Shown piece by piece: positions 1-4,733 of a DNA stretch of 5,468 nt (the first letter of the stretch is position 1; every line of letters begins with the position of its first letter). Position numbers and translations under genes: made by a program. The notes beneath the pieces are model-generated. The model was given only the letters and a program-made list of their open reading frames with translations. It did no database searches and had not been told where the DNA came from. Where the stretch lies: NCBI GenBank assembly GCA_020697635.1, contig JAEHCT010000108.1:1-5468 (forward strand), written 5' to 3'. Source of the DNA: Candidatus Bathyarchaeota archaeon (GTDB taxonomy: Archaea; Thermoproteota; Bathyarchaeia; TCS64).

Positions 1-429
1 GAGGGCCGTCCTGGCTGCCTTCTCCACCGGGTACCCGTAAGCCCCGGTGCTTATGGACGGGAAGGCGATCGTCTTTAACCCGTTCTCCTGGGCGACCCTG
101 AGCGAGCTCCTGTAAGCGGCGGCCAGCAGCTTCTCCTCGTCGCTGCCTCCGCCCCGCCACACCGGACCAACGGTGTGAATAACATGTCGGGCCTTGAGGT
201 TGCCGCCTCCGGTGAAGACTGCCTCCCCGGTGGGGAGCCCGTCCGGGCACCTGGTCCTCCTTATCTCCATGCACTCCGAGAGGATCGCTGGGCCGCCGGC
301 CCTGTGTATGGCTCCGTCCACCCCTCCTCCGCCCATCAGGCTGCTGTTCGCGGCGTTCACCACAGCGTCGGTCTCCTGGTGCGTAATATCACCTATCACC
401 AGCCTGATCCTCGTGCGCCCAAACATCAT
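1..429 (-). CDS. MacroD/YmdB-type macrodomain ADP-ribose hydrolase (3' end outside window)
   Basis: The minus strand reads open for 143 codons from ATG at 429 to the window edge. Motifs, in order: GDIT (residues 13-16), NAANSSL (25-31), the glycine-rich [10 protein letters not shown] (33-42), HTVGPVW (85-91) and [10 protein letters not shown] (125-134). These are the ADP-ribose-binding loops of MacroD-type macrodomains. The protein lines up by eye with E. coli YmdB, whose catalytic Asn25 and Asp35 match N28 and D38 here. Known family members remove mono-ADP-ribose from proteins or deacetylate O-acetyl-ADP-ribose in the cytosol; which substrate applies here is unknown. YmdB has about 177 residues, so roughly 35 C-terminal residues are missing. 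ATG 429 is the start because an in-frame TAA lies upstream and a TATA box sits about 24 nt away; a second ATG follows at 426. The gene is divergent from the antiporter. Confidence 0.93.
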   Translation of the reverse strand, partial: MMFGRTRIRLVIGDITHQETDAVVNAANSSLMGGGGVDGAIHRAGGPAILSECMEIRRTRCPDGLPTGEAVFTGGGNLKARHVIHTVGPVWRGGGSDEEKLLAAAYRSSLRVAQENGLKTIAFPSISTGAYGYPVEKAARTAL

Positions 430-449
430 GAATTCAACTCTGGCACATG

Positions 450-457
450 TTTATAAG
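450..457 (-). promoter_or_regulatory. TATA box of the macrodomain gene
   Basis: The minus strand reads CTTATAAA, centred about 24 nt upstream of ATG 429. This spacing places the transcription start at or next to the start codon, implying a leaderless mRNA. No Shine-Dalgarno-like sequence lies between the two. Confidence 0.65.
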
Positions 458-744
458 ACGGTTTCTCCCCGCCCAGGAGGCATCCTTGAGTTCCCCCTCA
501 AATGGATAACCCTCCTCCCCAGACCATACCAAACGGCAAAAACGGGGTTCCCGCGTCTAAAAGGCGTAAAAATAGATGTTTTACCCTCTTTAACCTCCTT
601 TCCACCCCTCTTTCTTATGTGAGGGCTAGTAAACGATGGGTTAAGCTTATACCCCGTGATATAAGCGCTTGATACATTTTTTCACTCCTTTTTCGAGGCT
701 TTCTCACTCAGTGGCTTGTAAACATAGAACAATACGGCGTATAG

Positions 745-753
745 CTTTTATTT
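745..753 (+). promoter_or_regulatory. TATA box of the antiporter gene
   Basis: CTTTTATTT is centred about 33 nt upstream of ATG 782, which predicts a transcript starting a few nucleotides before the start codon. The TGATC just before the start could pair weakly with the 3' end of archaeal 16S rRNA, but no full ribosome binding site is present. Confidence 0.5.
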
Positions 754-759
754 CATGCA

Positions 760-771
760 TCTTCTAGAAGA
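760..771. promoter_or_regulatory. 12-bp perfect palindrome between TATA box and antiporter start
   Basis: TCTTCTAGAAGA is exactly self-complementary, centred on CTAG. It lies directly downstream of the TATA box, around the predicted transcription start. A dimeric repressor bound here would block initiation, so it is a candidate operator; the regulator is unknown. Confidence 0.4.
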
Positions 772-781
772 CTGATCACTT

Positions 782-2035
782 ATGGCGGTTGGTCTCGGTC
801 AGTTTGATGCGATATACAATATCCTCATCCTGGTCGTGGTGATCTCCCTCGTGGCCCGTCAAGTCAACTTCCCGTCCACCATAGCGTTCATATTCGCTGG
901 GCTGCTGGCAGCCTGGGTGCCTCGGCTCACCCTGCCTGATCTCTCGCCAGAGATCTTCCTAACCATCCTCCTGCCGCCCATTCTATTCAACGAGACACTC
1001 ACCCTAGACATAGAGGGCTTGATAGACGACAGCGACATCATACTGACCTACGCGGTGGTTGGCACTACGCTGATGGTGGCTGCGGTTGGGCTGTACACCC
1101 ACTACATCCTGGGCCTGACTTGGATCGAGTCGTTCATGCTGGGGATAATAGTGGCCCCCACCGACCCTGTATCGGTCATAGCCTCGTTCAAGCAACTCGG
1201 CGTGATAAGGCGTTTCCAGCTCATAGTGGCCGGGGAAAGTCTGTTCAACGACGGAGTCGCCATCGTGGTCTACAGCATACTCCTCATAATCATCGAGGCG
1301 GGGACCATATCCAGCTTCGAGGTCCTGCAGATAACTCTGGTGAAGGTGCTCGGCGGCGTCCTCCTCGGGTACGCAGCCGGGTACATAGTCCACCTCATCT
1401 TCTGCTGGACCGACGACCTATTCGTGGAGATACTGCTAACCTTCATAGTCGCCTTCGGCGTCTACAGGCTGGCTGAGCAGTTCCACGCCAGCGGCGTCAT
1501 CGCGGTGGTCATCGCCGGGCTGATCCTGAACTACCGCTGCAAGATAAGTGGAGGCATCTCTGAGCACGGCGAGGAGAGCCTGGAGGTGATGTGGGAGTTC
1601 GTGGGCTTCATAGCCTCCAGCTTCGCCTTCATCTTCATAGGCGTCAGCCTGGAGCCCTCCATACTGATAGGCTTCGCGTTGCCGATACTAGGCCTGTCCC
1701 TCTTCAGCGTCATATTCAGGTACGTGATGGTTTCCCTGGTGGCGGAGTTCCTCGAGAAGCGTCGCAGCAAACGCATCCCCCAGAACTGGCGTGTCGGCAT
1801 GACCTGGAGCGGGCTCAGGGGCGCCGTCTCAGTGGTGCTCGTCCTGGGCCTCGTTGGTCTAGGCCTCCCCAACACAGAGACGATGTTCGCGCTCACATAT
1901 GGGCTGGTCCTCGGGTCCAACATATTCCAGGGGCTCACCATGCCCACGCTGGTGAACCAGCTGAGGCTCTTCAGCACAAGATCCAGGCCCGAGCCTCCGC
2001 CCTCTGTAGAGGAAGCCATAGAACCTGACCTGTAA
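782..2035 (+). CDS. nhaP: CPA1-family Na+/H+ antiporter, NhaP type
   Basis: A 417-residue membrane protein with about 12-13 hydrophobic segments from residue 10 to 390. It has the signature residues of CPA1 cation/proton antiporters: PPILFNE with E71 in an early helix, TDP at 127-129 in the first unwound helix, GESLFND at 151-157 ending in the Asn-Asp pair N156-D157 of electroneutral exchangers, and GLRGAVS at 344-350 with the conserved Arg345. In characterised archaeal homologues (Methanocaldococcus NhaP1, Pyrococcus NhaP) the TDP and ND aspartates bind Na+ or H+. It should exchange cytosolic Na+ (or Li+) for external H+, supporting pH and sodium homeostasis. It has only a short charged and Pro-rich tail (about 398-417), with no TrkA-N or other regulatory domain. 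ATG 782 fits the promoter spacing and the helix 1 position. The next gene starts 39 nt after the stop. Confidence 0.96.
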   Translation: MAVGLGQFDAIYNILILVVVISLVARQVNFPSTIAFIFAGLLAAWVPRLTLPDLSPEIFLTILLPPILFNETLTLDIEGLIDDSDIILTYAVVGTTLMVAAVGLYTHYILGLTWIESFMLGIIVAPTDPVSVIASFKQLGVIRRFQLIVAGESLFNDGVAIVVYSILLIIIEAGTISSFEVLQITLVKVLGGVLLGYAAGYIVHLIFCWTDDLFVEILLTFIVAFGVYRLAEQFHASGVIAVVIAGLILNYRCKISGGISEHGEESLEVMWEFVGFIASSFAFIFIGVSLEPSILIGFALPILGLSLFSVIFRYVMVSLVAEFLEKRRSKRIPQNWRVGMTWSGLRGAVSVVLVLGLVGLGLPNTETMFALTYGLVLGSNIFQGLTMPTLVNQLRLFSTRSRPEPPPSVEEAIEPDL

Positions 2036-2038
2036 ATG

Positions 2039-2047
2039 TTTATTATA
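2039..2047 (+). promoter_or_regulatory. TATA box of the ferritin-like gene
   Basis: TTTATTATA begins 4 nt after the antiporter stop codon and is centred about 32 nt before ATG 2075. It implies that the ferritin-like gene is transcribed separately from the antiporter, and it argues against the earlier in-frame ATG at 2036, which lies upstream of the TATA box itself. Confidence 0.6.
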
Positions 2048-2074
2048 CATGCTTCACTGGGCACCTTGGTTGTC

Positions 2075-2569
2075 ATGTCAGTCCCAGAGCGACTCAGAAT
2101 GCTTTCAGATCTAGAAGAGAAGTACGCCGTGGAGCTCGACCGCGAGTACAGGGGATACGGCAACGAGGTGGTGAGGGAGCTGATCTTATCCGTGATGGTG
2201 GACTCCAGGAAGCACGCCGGCCTCTACAAGGCCGCCGCCTACATCGTGGAGGGCAGAAGCCTGTCCATCACAGACGTGGAGTACGAGGAGCTGGAGAAGA
2301 AGCTCAGGCTCCACATCGAGAAGGAGCAGGAGATGCTGGAGGCCGCCAAGCAGCTCATCGACGAAGTGAAAGACGAGCGGGTCCAGAAGCTGCTCATCAT
2401 GATCTACGAGGACGAGCTCATGCACCACCCGTTCCTGGAGTCCTTCCTCGAGGCCATCCTCAAACGGGAGATGATCCCCGAGGAGGACATCTGGGACATG
2501 CTCTTCCGCGACCTACCCACCCACGGGCACGTCGCCGACCCCTACGCTGAGAGAGAGTACGGCTCATAA
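2075..2569 (+). CDS. Ferritin-like (rubrerythrin-type) four-helix protein
   Basis: A 164-residue soluble, strongly helical and acidic protein. The candidate metal ligands repeat in the pattern of the ferritin-like superfamily: E31/E35 and DSRKH (D43, H47) in the first helical pair, HIEKEQE (H80, E82, E84) in the third helix, and YEDELMHH (E112, E114, H117, H118) in the fourth. Families of this kind bind a di-iron or di-metal centre and often act in iron handling or peroxide detoxification; the reaction here is inferred only. It lacks a C-terminal rubredoxin-type Cys cluster, so it is not a classical rubrerythrin. The frame is open back to ATG 2036, but the MSVPERL start at 2075 is chosen because the TATA box sits 32 nt upstream and the extra 13 residues look non-structural. 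The C-terminal 30 residues (Pro-, Asp- and His-containing) look like an extended tail. Confidence 0.8.
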   Translation: MSVPERLRMLSDLEEKYAVELDREYRGYGNEVVRELILSVMVDSRKHAGLYKAAAYIVEGRSLSITDVEYEELEKKLRLHIEKEQEMLEAAKQLIDEVKDERVQKLLIMIYEDELMHHPFLESFLEAILKREMIPEEDIWDMLFRDLPTHGHVADPYAEREYGS

Positions 2570-2573
2570 CCAT

Positions 2574-2596
2574 CTTTTTATGAAACTTTTATTTAT
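2574..2596 (+). terminator. T-rich terminator after the ferritin-like gene
   Basis: A T5 run and a T4 run on the plus strand begin 5 nt after the stop codon, with no strong hairpin. This is the usual form of an intrinsic archaeal terminator. Confidence 0.55.
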
Positions 2597-2695
2597 CCAG
2601 AAATAAAATATAAAAATACTTCATGTTAATACATTCACTTAAAATTACATTATTTATGTGTTAGAAATCATAGCTATTGTTTTATTCTCATATCC

Positions 2696-2709
2696 TTTAT
2701 TATATAATA
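2696..2709 (+). promoter_or_regulatory. TATA box of the pseudo-receiver gene
   Basis: TTTATTATATAATA is centred about 24 nt before ATG 2727 and about 82 nt before GTG 2785. The spacing to 2727 is that of a leaderless gene, supporting an N-terminus near 2727 and not at 2785. Confidence 0.6.
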
Positions 2710-2712
2710 GAA

Positions 2713-2720
2713 CCCATGGG
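2713..2720. promoter_or_regulatory. 8-bp palindrome CCCATGGG near the transcription start
   Basis: A perfect 8-bp inverted repeat lies between the TATA box and the predicted start of transcription, a possible operator position. An 8-bp palindrome can easily arise by chance, so the support is weak. Confidence 0.2.
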
Positions 2721-2784
2721 GGCGTGATGCCTGGGTAATCAAGTAGCCATAATTGCTTTAATTGAAACGGATACCCCTCTGCCT

Positions 2785-3399
2785 GTGAAACAATGCCTTG
2801 AGAGATGTGACCACGATTTCCGGGTGGAACAGGCCTCGAACATAGGGGCATTCCGACAGCTCATCGTGTCAAAGAAGTTCGACTGCATAGTATCTACGAT
2901 GGAGTCGCCGAGCCTAGGACACATCATAGGTTTTCAGTTAACACACGATCCACCTATCCCTGTCGTTCTCTTCCCACAGAATGAACTCGAAATCCTTCAC
3001 AACCTGGATGATTGTGAGAAACTGGCAGGAAGGATCAGGCGGAAGGTTGAGTCCAAGAAGACGAGAGGGTCCGGGCGGCTAAACGAAAGTAATGGGACGC
3101 TTTCCGTGATCGTCAGGGAGAACGAGATCTACGTGAAAGGAGCAGACGGTAAAAACGTTCTCTGGGGATATGAAGGCCCAGACTCCCACGATGTGGCGAA
3201 GGCGATGGAGCTTGAGTTCATGGCCATCGATTACGTGAGAGACAGGCTCGCTGAGGCTGTCTCTGGCATCACCGAGGAGCTCTATCTTTCCGATCTTCCC
3301 CCCGAGAACGTGAGTGACATCGTGTACGCGGGCTACAGGAAGCTGCTCCTCTGGTTCCGGGACCTTGACGTGTCTCTCGGCCACCGTCGGGGTAACTAA
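2785..3399 (+). CDS. Pseudo-receiver (degenerate response regulator) protein, 5' end uncertain
   Basis: From GTG 2785 the frame gives 204 residues. The first 70 resemble a CheY-like receiver: an RVEQASN strand 2 region, then FDCIVSTMESP where active receivers have DCxVSDYxMP, then IPVVLFP for strand 4. T38 stands at the phospho-acceptor Asp position and the strand 5 Lys is not visible, so phosphorylation is unlikely. The same frame continues upstream to 2728 and encodes a good first strand (VAIIALIETD) that the GTG start would cut off. The true start is therefore upstream, probably ATG 2727, which is one base out of frame. Residues about 105-204 form a second domain I do not recognise: a short beta-like segment (LSVIVRENEIYVKG), then helices rich in Glu, Asp and Arg. 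No DNA-binding or kinase motif is seen. The protein may be a regulatory or protein-interaction factor. A T-run terminator follows closely. Confidence 0.68.
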   Translation: MKQCLERCDHDFRVEQASNIGAFRQLIVSKKFDCIVSTMESPSLGHIIGFQLTHDPPIPVVLFPQNELEILHNLDDCEKLAGRIRRKVESKKTRGSGRLNESNGTLSVIVRENEIYVKGADGKNVLWGYEGPDSHDVAKAMELEFMAIDYVRDRLAEAVSGITEELYLSDLPPENVSDIVYAGYRKLLLWFRDLDVSLGHRRGN

Positions 3400-3409
3400 A
3401 TATCCGATG

Positions 3410-3417
3410 TTTTTTTC
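3410..3417 (+). terminator. T7 terminator after the pseudo-receiver gene
   Basis: Seven consecutive T residues, then C, begin 11 nt downstream of the TAA stop codon, as expected for archaeal intrinsic termination. Confidence 0.6.
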
Positions 3418-3480
3418 TTAATAACATATCCGCGATGATGTTTCACACATGTGCTTGCTAGAGACCCATGAACCTGGAGA

Positions 3481-3500
3481 TTTTTTTAGTTTTGTTTTTT
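3481..3500 (+). terminator. Second T-rich tract, probable terminator
   Basis: A tract with T7, T4 and T6 runs broken only by AG and G. It lies 81 nt after the pseudo-receiver stop and could be a backup terminator for that gene or the end of a short transcript from 3420-3480. It also forms the upstream border of the next promoter. Confidence 0.4.
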
Positions 3501-3516
3501 GGGATTTGCCTATAAC

Positions 3517-3552
3517 AATAAAGCTTTTTAAATGAATAAGCTGAATAAAGTT
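3517..3552. repeat. 9-bp-phased AATAA(A)G repeats around the RHH-gene promoter
   Basis: Three related units, AATAAAGCT at 3517, AATAAGCTG at 3535 and AATAAAGTT at 3544, are spaced 18 and 9 bp apart and flank the TATA box. The last two lie in exact direct tandem (TGAATAA at 3533 and 3542). Ribbon-helix-helix proteins often bind arrays of short repeated half-sites, so this is a candidate autoregulatory operator. Confidence 0.35.
3524..3532 (+). promoter_or_regulatory. TATA box of the ribbon-helix-helix gene
   Basis: CTTTTTAAA is centred about 29 nt before ATG 3557, which predicts a leaderless or nearly leaderless mRNA. There is no Shine-Dalgarno sequence at the right distance. Confidence 0.6.
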
Positions 3553-3556
3553 TAGG

Positions 3557-3721
3557 ATGCCTGAAAGGAAGTATAAGTACCATACTGTGAACCTCCCTGA
3601 GAGCCTTGCGAAGAAGATAGAGGAAGTCATCGAGAGCGGCAACCACGGGTACACCAGCATCCCAGACTTTGTGAAGTCTGCAGTGCGACGGTACCTGAGA
3701 GATCTCGGATATCTAGTGTGA
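3557..3721 (+). CDS. Ribbon-helix-helix (CopG/MetJ-like) transcriptional regulator
   Basis: A 54-residue protein with the full ribbon-helix-helix plan. Residues 5-14 (KYKYHTVNLP) form the basic DNA-contacting strand, followed by helix A (about 14-27, ESLAKKIEEVIES), a turn (GNHGYTS) and helix B (35-50, IPDFVKSAVRRYLRDL) with the conserved F-V-x-x-A-V-R-x-x-L core. Such proteins form dimers that insert a two-stranded sheet into the DNA major groove and often repress their own promoter. No toxin gene is adjacent in a typical toxin-antitoxin arrangement, and the downstream small protein has its own promoter 100 nt later, so a stand-alone regulator is more likely than an antitoxin. Phased repeats around its promoter fit autoregulation. 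The start is fixed by the TATA spacing and by the family length of about 50 residues. Confidence 0.88.
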   Translation: MPERKYKYHTVNLPESLAKKIEEVIESGNHGYTSIPDFVKSAVRRYLRDLGYLV

Positions 3722-3827
3722 GAGCGAATCCGTAATACTCTAAGGTGAGCACGAAAGGAATTACAGTCCGTGTGTTTAACCAGATAGCCCCTTGTAATAC
3801 GGCACACCCCGTCTCCCACGGTCGTAA

Positions 3828-3834
3828 CATTTAT
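3828..3834 (+). promoter_or_regulatory. Probable TATA box of the small unnamed gene
   Basis: CATTTAT is centred about 22 nt before ATG 3853 and 34 nt before ATG 3865. The later start gives spacing close to that seen for the antiporter and ferritin-like genes; the earlier one would be slightly too close. Confidence 0.4.
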
Positions 3835-3864
3835 CGTCACACAACGAAAAATATGAATGTGTCC

Positions 3865-4143
3865 ATGTCCGATAAACCGTCTTTCGAAGAGGTCTGGGTG
3901 AGGATACGTAAGAGGGCGGGTGAGGCCTTCTTCACCAAGACGGGGATCAGGTTCACCTACTGCGTCGAAGGCGAGAGGTTGATGCTCAACAGAATCAACT
4001 ACAGCTTGTCGAAGGGCGACCTCCTGAAGGCTTACCCCCGGGTGCCCATGGAGGGTCCGAGCGAGATCGCCTCGATGGTGAGGGGGGCCTCCTACGTCTG
4101 GGCGATCCTCCACGACGCGAGGATATCTCTGAAGGCGTGGTGA
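3865..4143 (+). CDS. Small conserved-looking protein of unknown function
   Basis: A 92-residue soluble protein (96 residues if it begins at ATG 3853). It opens with a helix (SFEEVWVRIRKRAGE), then a beta-like region (FFTKTGIRFTYCVEGERLML) and ends with GPSEIASMVRGASYVWAILHDARI. From memory, the pattern of aromatic-rich SYVWAILHD and the GxxFxY block occurs in small uncharacterised proteins of bacteria and archaea, but I cannot give a family name or function. There are no membrane segments, no Cys clusters (one Cys) and no catalytic motif I recognise. The open frame extends back to 3745, but that upstream part overlaps the TATA box and looks non-coding. The gene sits between the ribbon-helix-helix regulator and the zinc-ribbon gene, each apparently with its own promoter. 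Confidence 0.75.
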   Translation: MSDKPSFEEVWVRIRKRAGEAFFTKTGIRFTYCVEGERLMLNRINYSLSKGDLLKAYPRVPMEGPSEIASMVRGASYVWAILHDARISLKAW

Positions 4144-4160
4144 CGGCTAACCACAACACT

Positions 4161-4167
4161 GTTATAT
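4161..4167 (+). promoter_or_regulatory. TATA box of the zinc-ribbon gene
   Basis: GTTATAT is centred about 25 nt before ATG 4189, the spacing of a leaderless gene. It overlaps the left arm of an interrupted palindrome. Confidence 0.55.
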
Positions 4168-4181
4168 CGCTAGCGTAATAA
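4162..4181. promoter_or_regulatory. Interrupted 20-bp palindrome over the zinc-ribbon promoter
   Basis: TTAT-nn-CGCTAGCG-nn-ATAA: 16 of 20 positions are self-complementary, with a perfect 8-bp core (4168-4175) centred on CTAG. It overlaps the TATA box and ends 7 nt before the start codon, where a bound dimer would exclude TBP or RNA polymerase. A candidate operator for an unknown repressor. Confidence 0.4.
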
Positions 4182-4188
4182 CGATCTC

Positions 4189-4554
4189 ATGGTGAAATGT
4201 AGAGGCTGCGGAGACGAGGTCTCTGAGAAAGCATACTTCTGCCCCCGGTGCGGACTCAGAACCGAGGCGGGAGAAGAAGCCGGCGCCAAGACACCTATAT
4301 CTACCCGACCGGGGTGGGAGAGAGACATAGAGACGGCGCTGAGCAACGCCACCAAGCTCATGGAGGACGCCTTCGAGGCAGCCAAGAAGGGCCTCCAGCG
4401 GGCTGCCGACGAGATAGAGGTGGAGGTCGAGAAGGCTAGGGACTGGGACACCAAGAGATCGGCTCCCGTCTACTGCCCAAAGTGCGGCAGCAAGAACCCC
4501 AGCGACTCCCAGTACTGCACAGCCTGCGGAAAGGAGATACCTAGGGACCTCTAG
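4189..4554 (+). CDS. Double zinc-ribbon protein with helical middle
   Basis: A 121-residue protein with one zinc ribbon at each end. The N-terminal one uses C4, C7, C18 and C21, and the C-terminal one C96, C99, C110 and C113; both have identical C-x2-C-x10-C-x2-C spacing of the common short zinc-ribbon type. Between them, residues about 42-88 form a charged amphipathic helix, probably a coiled coil (WERDIETALSNATKLMEDAF onwards), preceded by a flexible Gly/Ala/Glu/Pro linker (26-41). There is no membrane segment, so it is not the membrane-anchored zinc-ribbon type. Such proteins are often small adaptors binding nucleic acids or proteins; the partner is unknown. The start is set by TATA spacing and by the cysteine ribbon beginning at residue 4. 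The downstream kinase begins 179 nt later. Confidence 0.9.
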   Translation: MVKCRGCGDEVSEKAYFCPRCGLRTEAGEEAGAKTPISTRPGWERDIETALSNATKLMEDAFEAAKKGLQRAADEIEVEVEKARDWDTKRSAPVYCPKCGSKNPSDSQYCTACGKEIPRDL

Positions 4555-4710
4555 GGCTGAGTCACGGCCCCGTCCCTTAACGTGGACGGTTTGCTCTTGG
4601 CCAGCCCCAGAATCCCCTCATGGGTTACCCTTAGGATGAGGAAGCAGCCGAACCCACCGGAGACTCGGCGTCTACTCGTTTTGAGTGCTGATCAGGGAAA
4701 ATTCAAAAAC

Positions 4711-4724
4711 CGAGGGGGACCTCG
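4711..4724. promoter_or_regulatory. Short inverted repeat upstream of the PfkB-kinase TATA box
   Basis: CGAGG and CCTCG are perfectly complementary 5-bp arms around GGGA, directly before the TATA-like sequence. It could be an operator or part of the BRE region; it is short enough to occur by chance. Confidence 0.2.
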
Positions 4725-4733
4725 CTTATATAA
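4725..4733 (+). promoter_or_regulatory. TATA-like sequence abutting the PfkB-kinase start codon
   Basis: CTTATATAA is an excellent TATA box by sequence but ends at the base before ATG 4734. Used as such it would start transcription near 4755, inside the coding region. It may serve a shorter product from TTG 4761 or be a chance AT-rich sequence. No other strong TATA box is seen at the usual distance; a weaker A-rich element lies at 4698-4709. Confidence 0.35.

Larger units (their letters stand above)
430..781. other. Divergent intergenic region, no gene seen
   Basis: This stretch separates the macrodomain gene (minus) and the antiporter gene (plus). It holds the macrodomain TATA box at its left end and the antiporter TATA box and a 12-bp palindrome at its right end. 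In between are a short inverted repeat TTGAG/CTCAA (486-501), a pyrimidine-rich tract on the plus strand (579-616, 34 of 38 bases C or T) and T-runs near 675-692. I see no credible ORF, tRNA or box C/D RNA in it. Confidence 0.6.
2570..2726. other. AT-rich intergenic gap
   Basis: About 150 bp of visibly AT-rich DNA between GC-richer genes. The left part holds the T-rich terminator and the right part the TATA box of the next gene. ORFs here are short and uninformative. The intervening A/T-rich sequence around 2600-2695 has no recognised element. Confidence 0.6.

Noticed and set aside
498..605. A 35-codon minus-strand frame from GTG 605 within the divergent intergenic region
   Set aside because: The product looks vaguely protein-like, but no TATA box is placed correctly and nothing supports its expression.
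194..622. A 142-codon plus-strand open frame overlapping the left part of the window
   Set aside because: It lies antisense to the clear macrodomain gene and its translation (Pro- and Ser-rich) resembles no protein; it is a shadow of the GC-rich gene.
1004..1393. Minus-strand 129-codon frame inside the antiporter gene
   Set aside because: It is antisense to well-conserved transmembrane segments with intact CPA1 motifs; it arises from codon bias.
2725..2727. In-frame UGA read as selenocysteine in a product starting at ATG 2716
   Set aside because: No SECIS-like structure or selenoprotein family context is visible, and ATG 2716 is only about 13 nt from the TATA centre.
3434..3478. Box C/D-type guide RNA (AUGAUGU resembling a C box)
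   Set aside because: The C box has one mismatch, and no CUGA D box lies at the right distance (only CUGG), so the call is not supported.
3745..3864. N-terminal extension of the small unnamed protein to ATG 3745
   Set aside because: It covers the probable TATA box at 3828-3834, and the encoded residues lack the pattern of the rest of the protein.
3418..4113. Minus-strand 231-codon frame covering the RHH gene and small unnamed gene
   Set aside because: It spans two promoters, T-runs and two plus-strand genes with good motifs; the translation shows no domain pattern.
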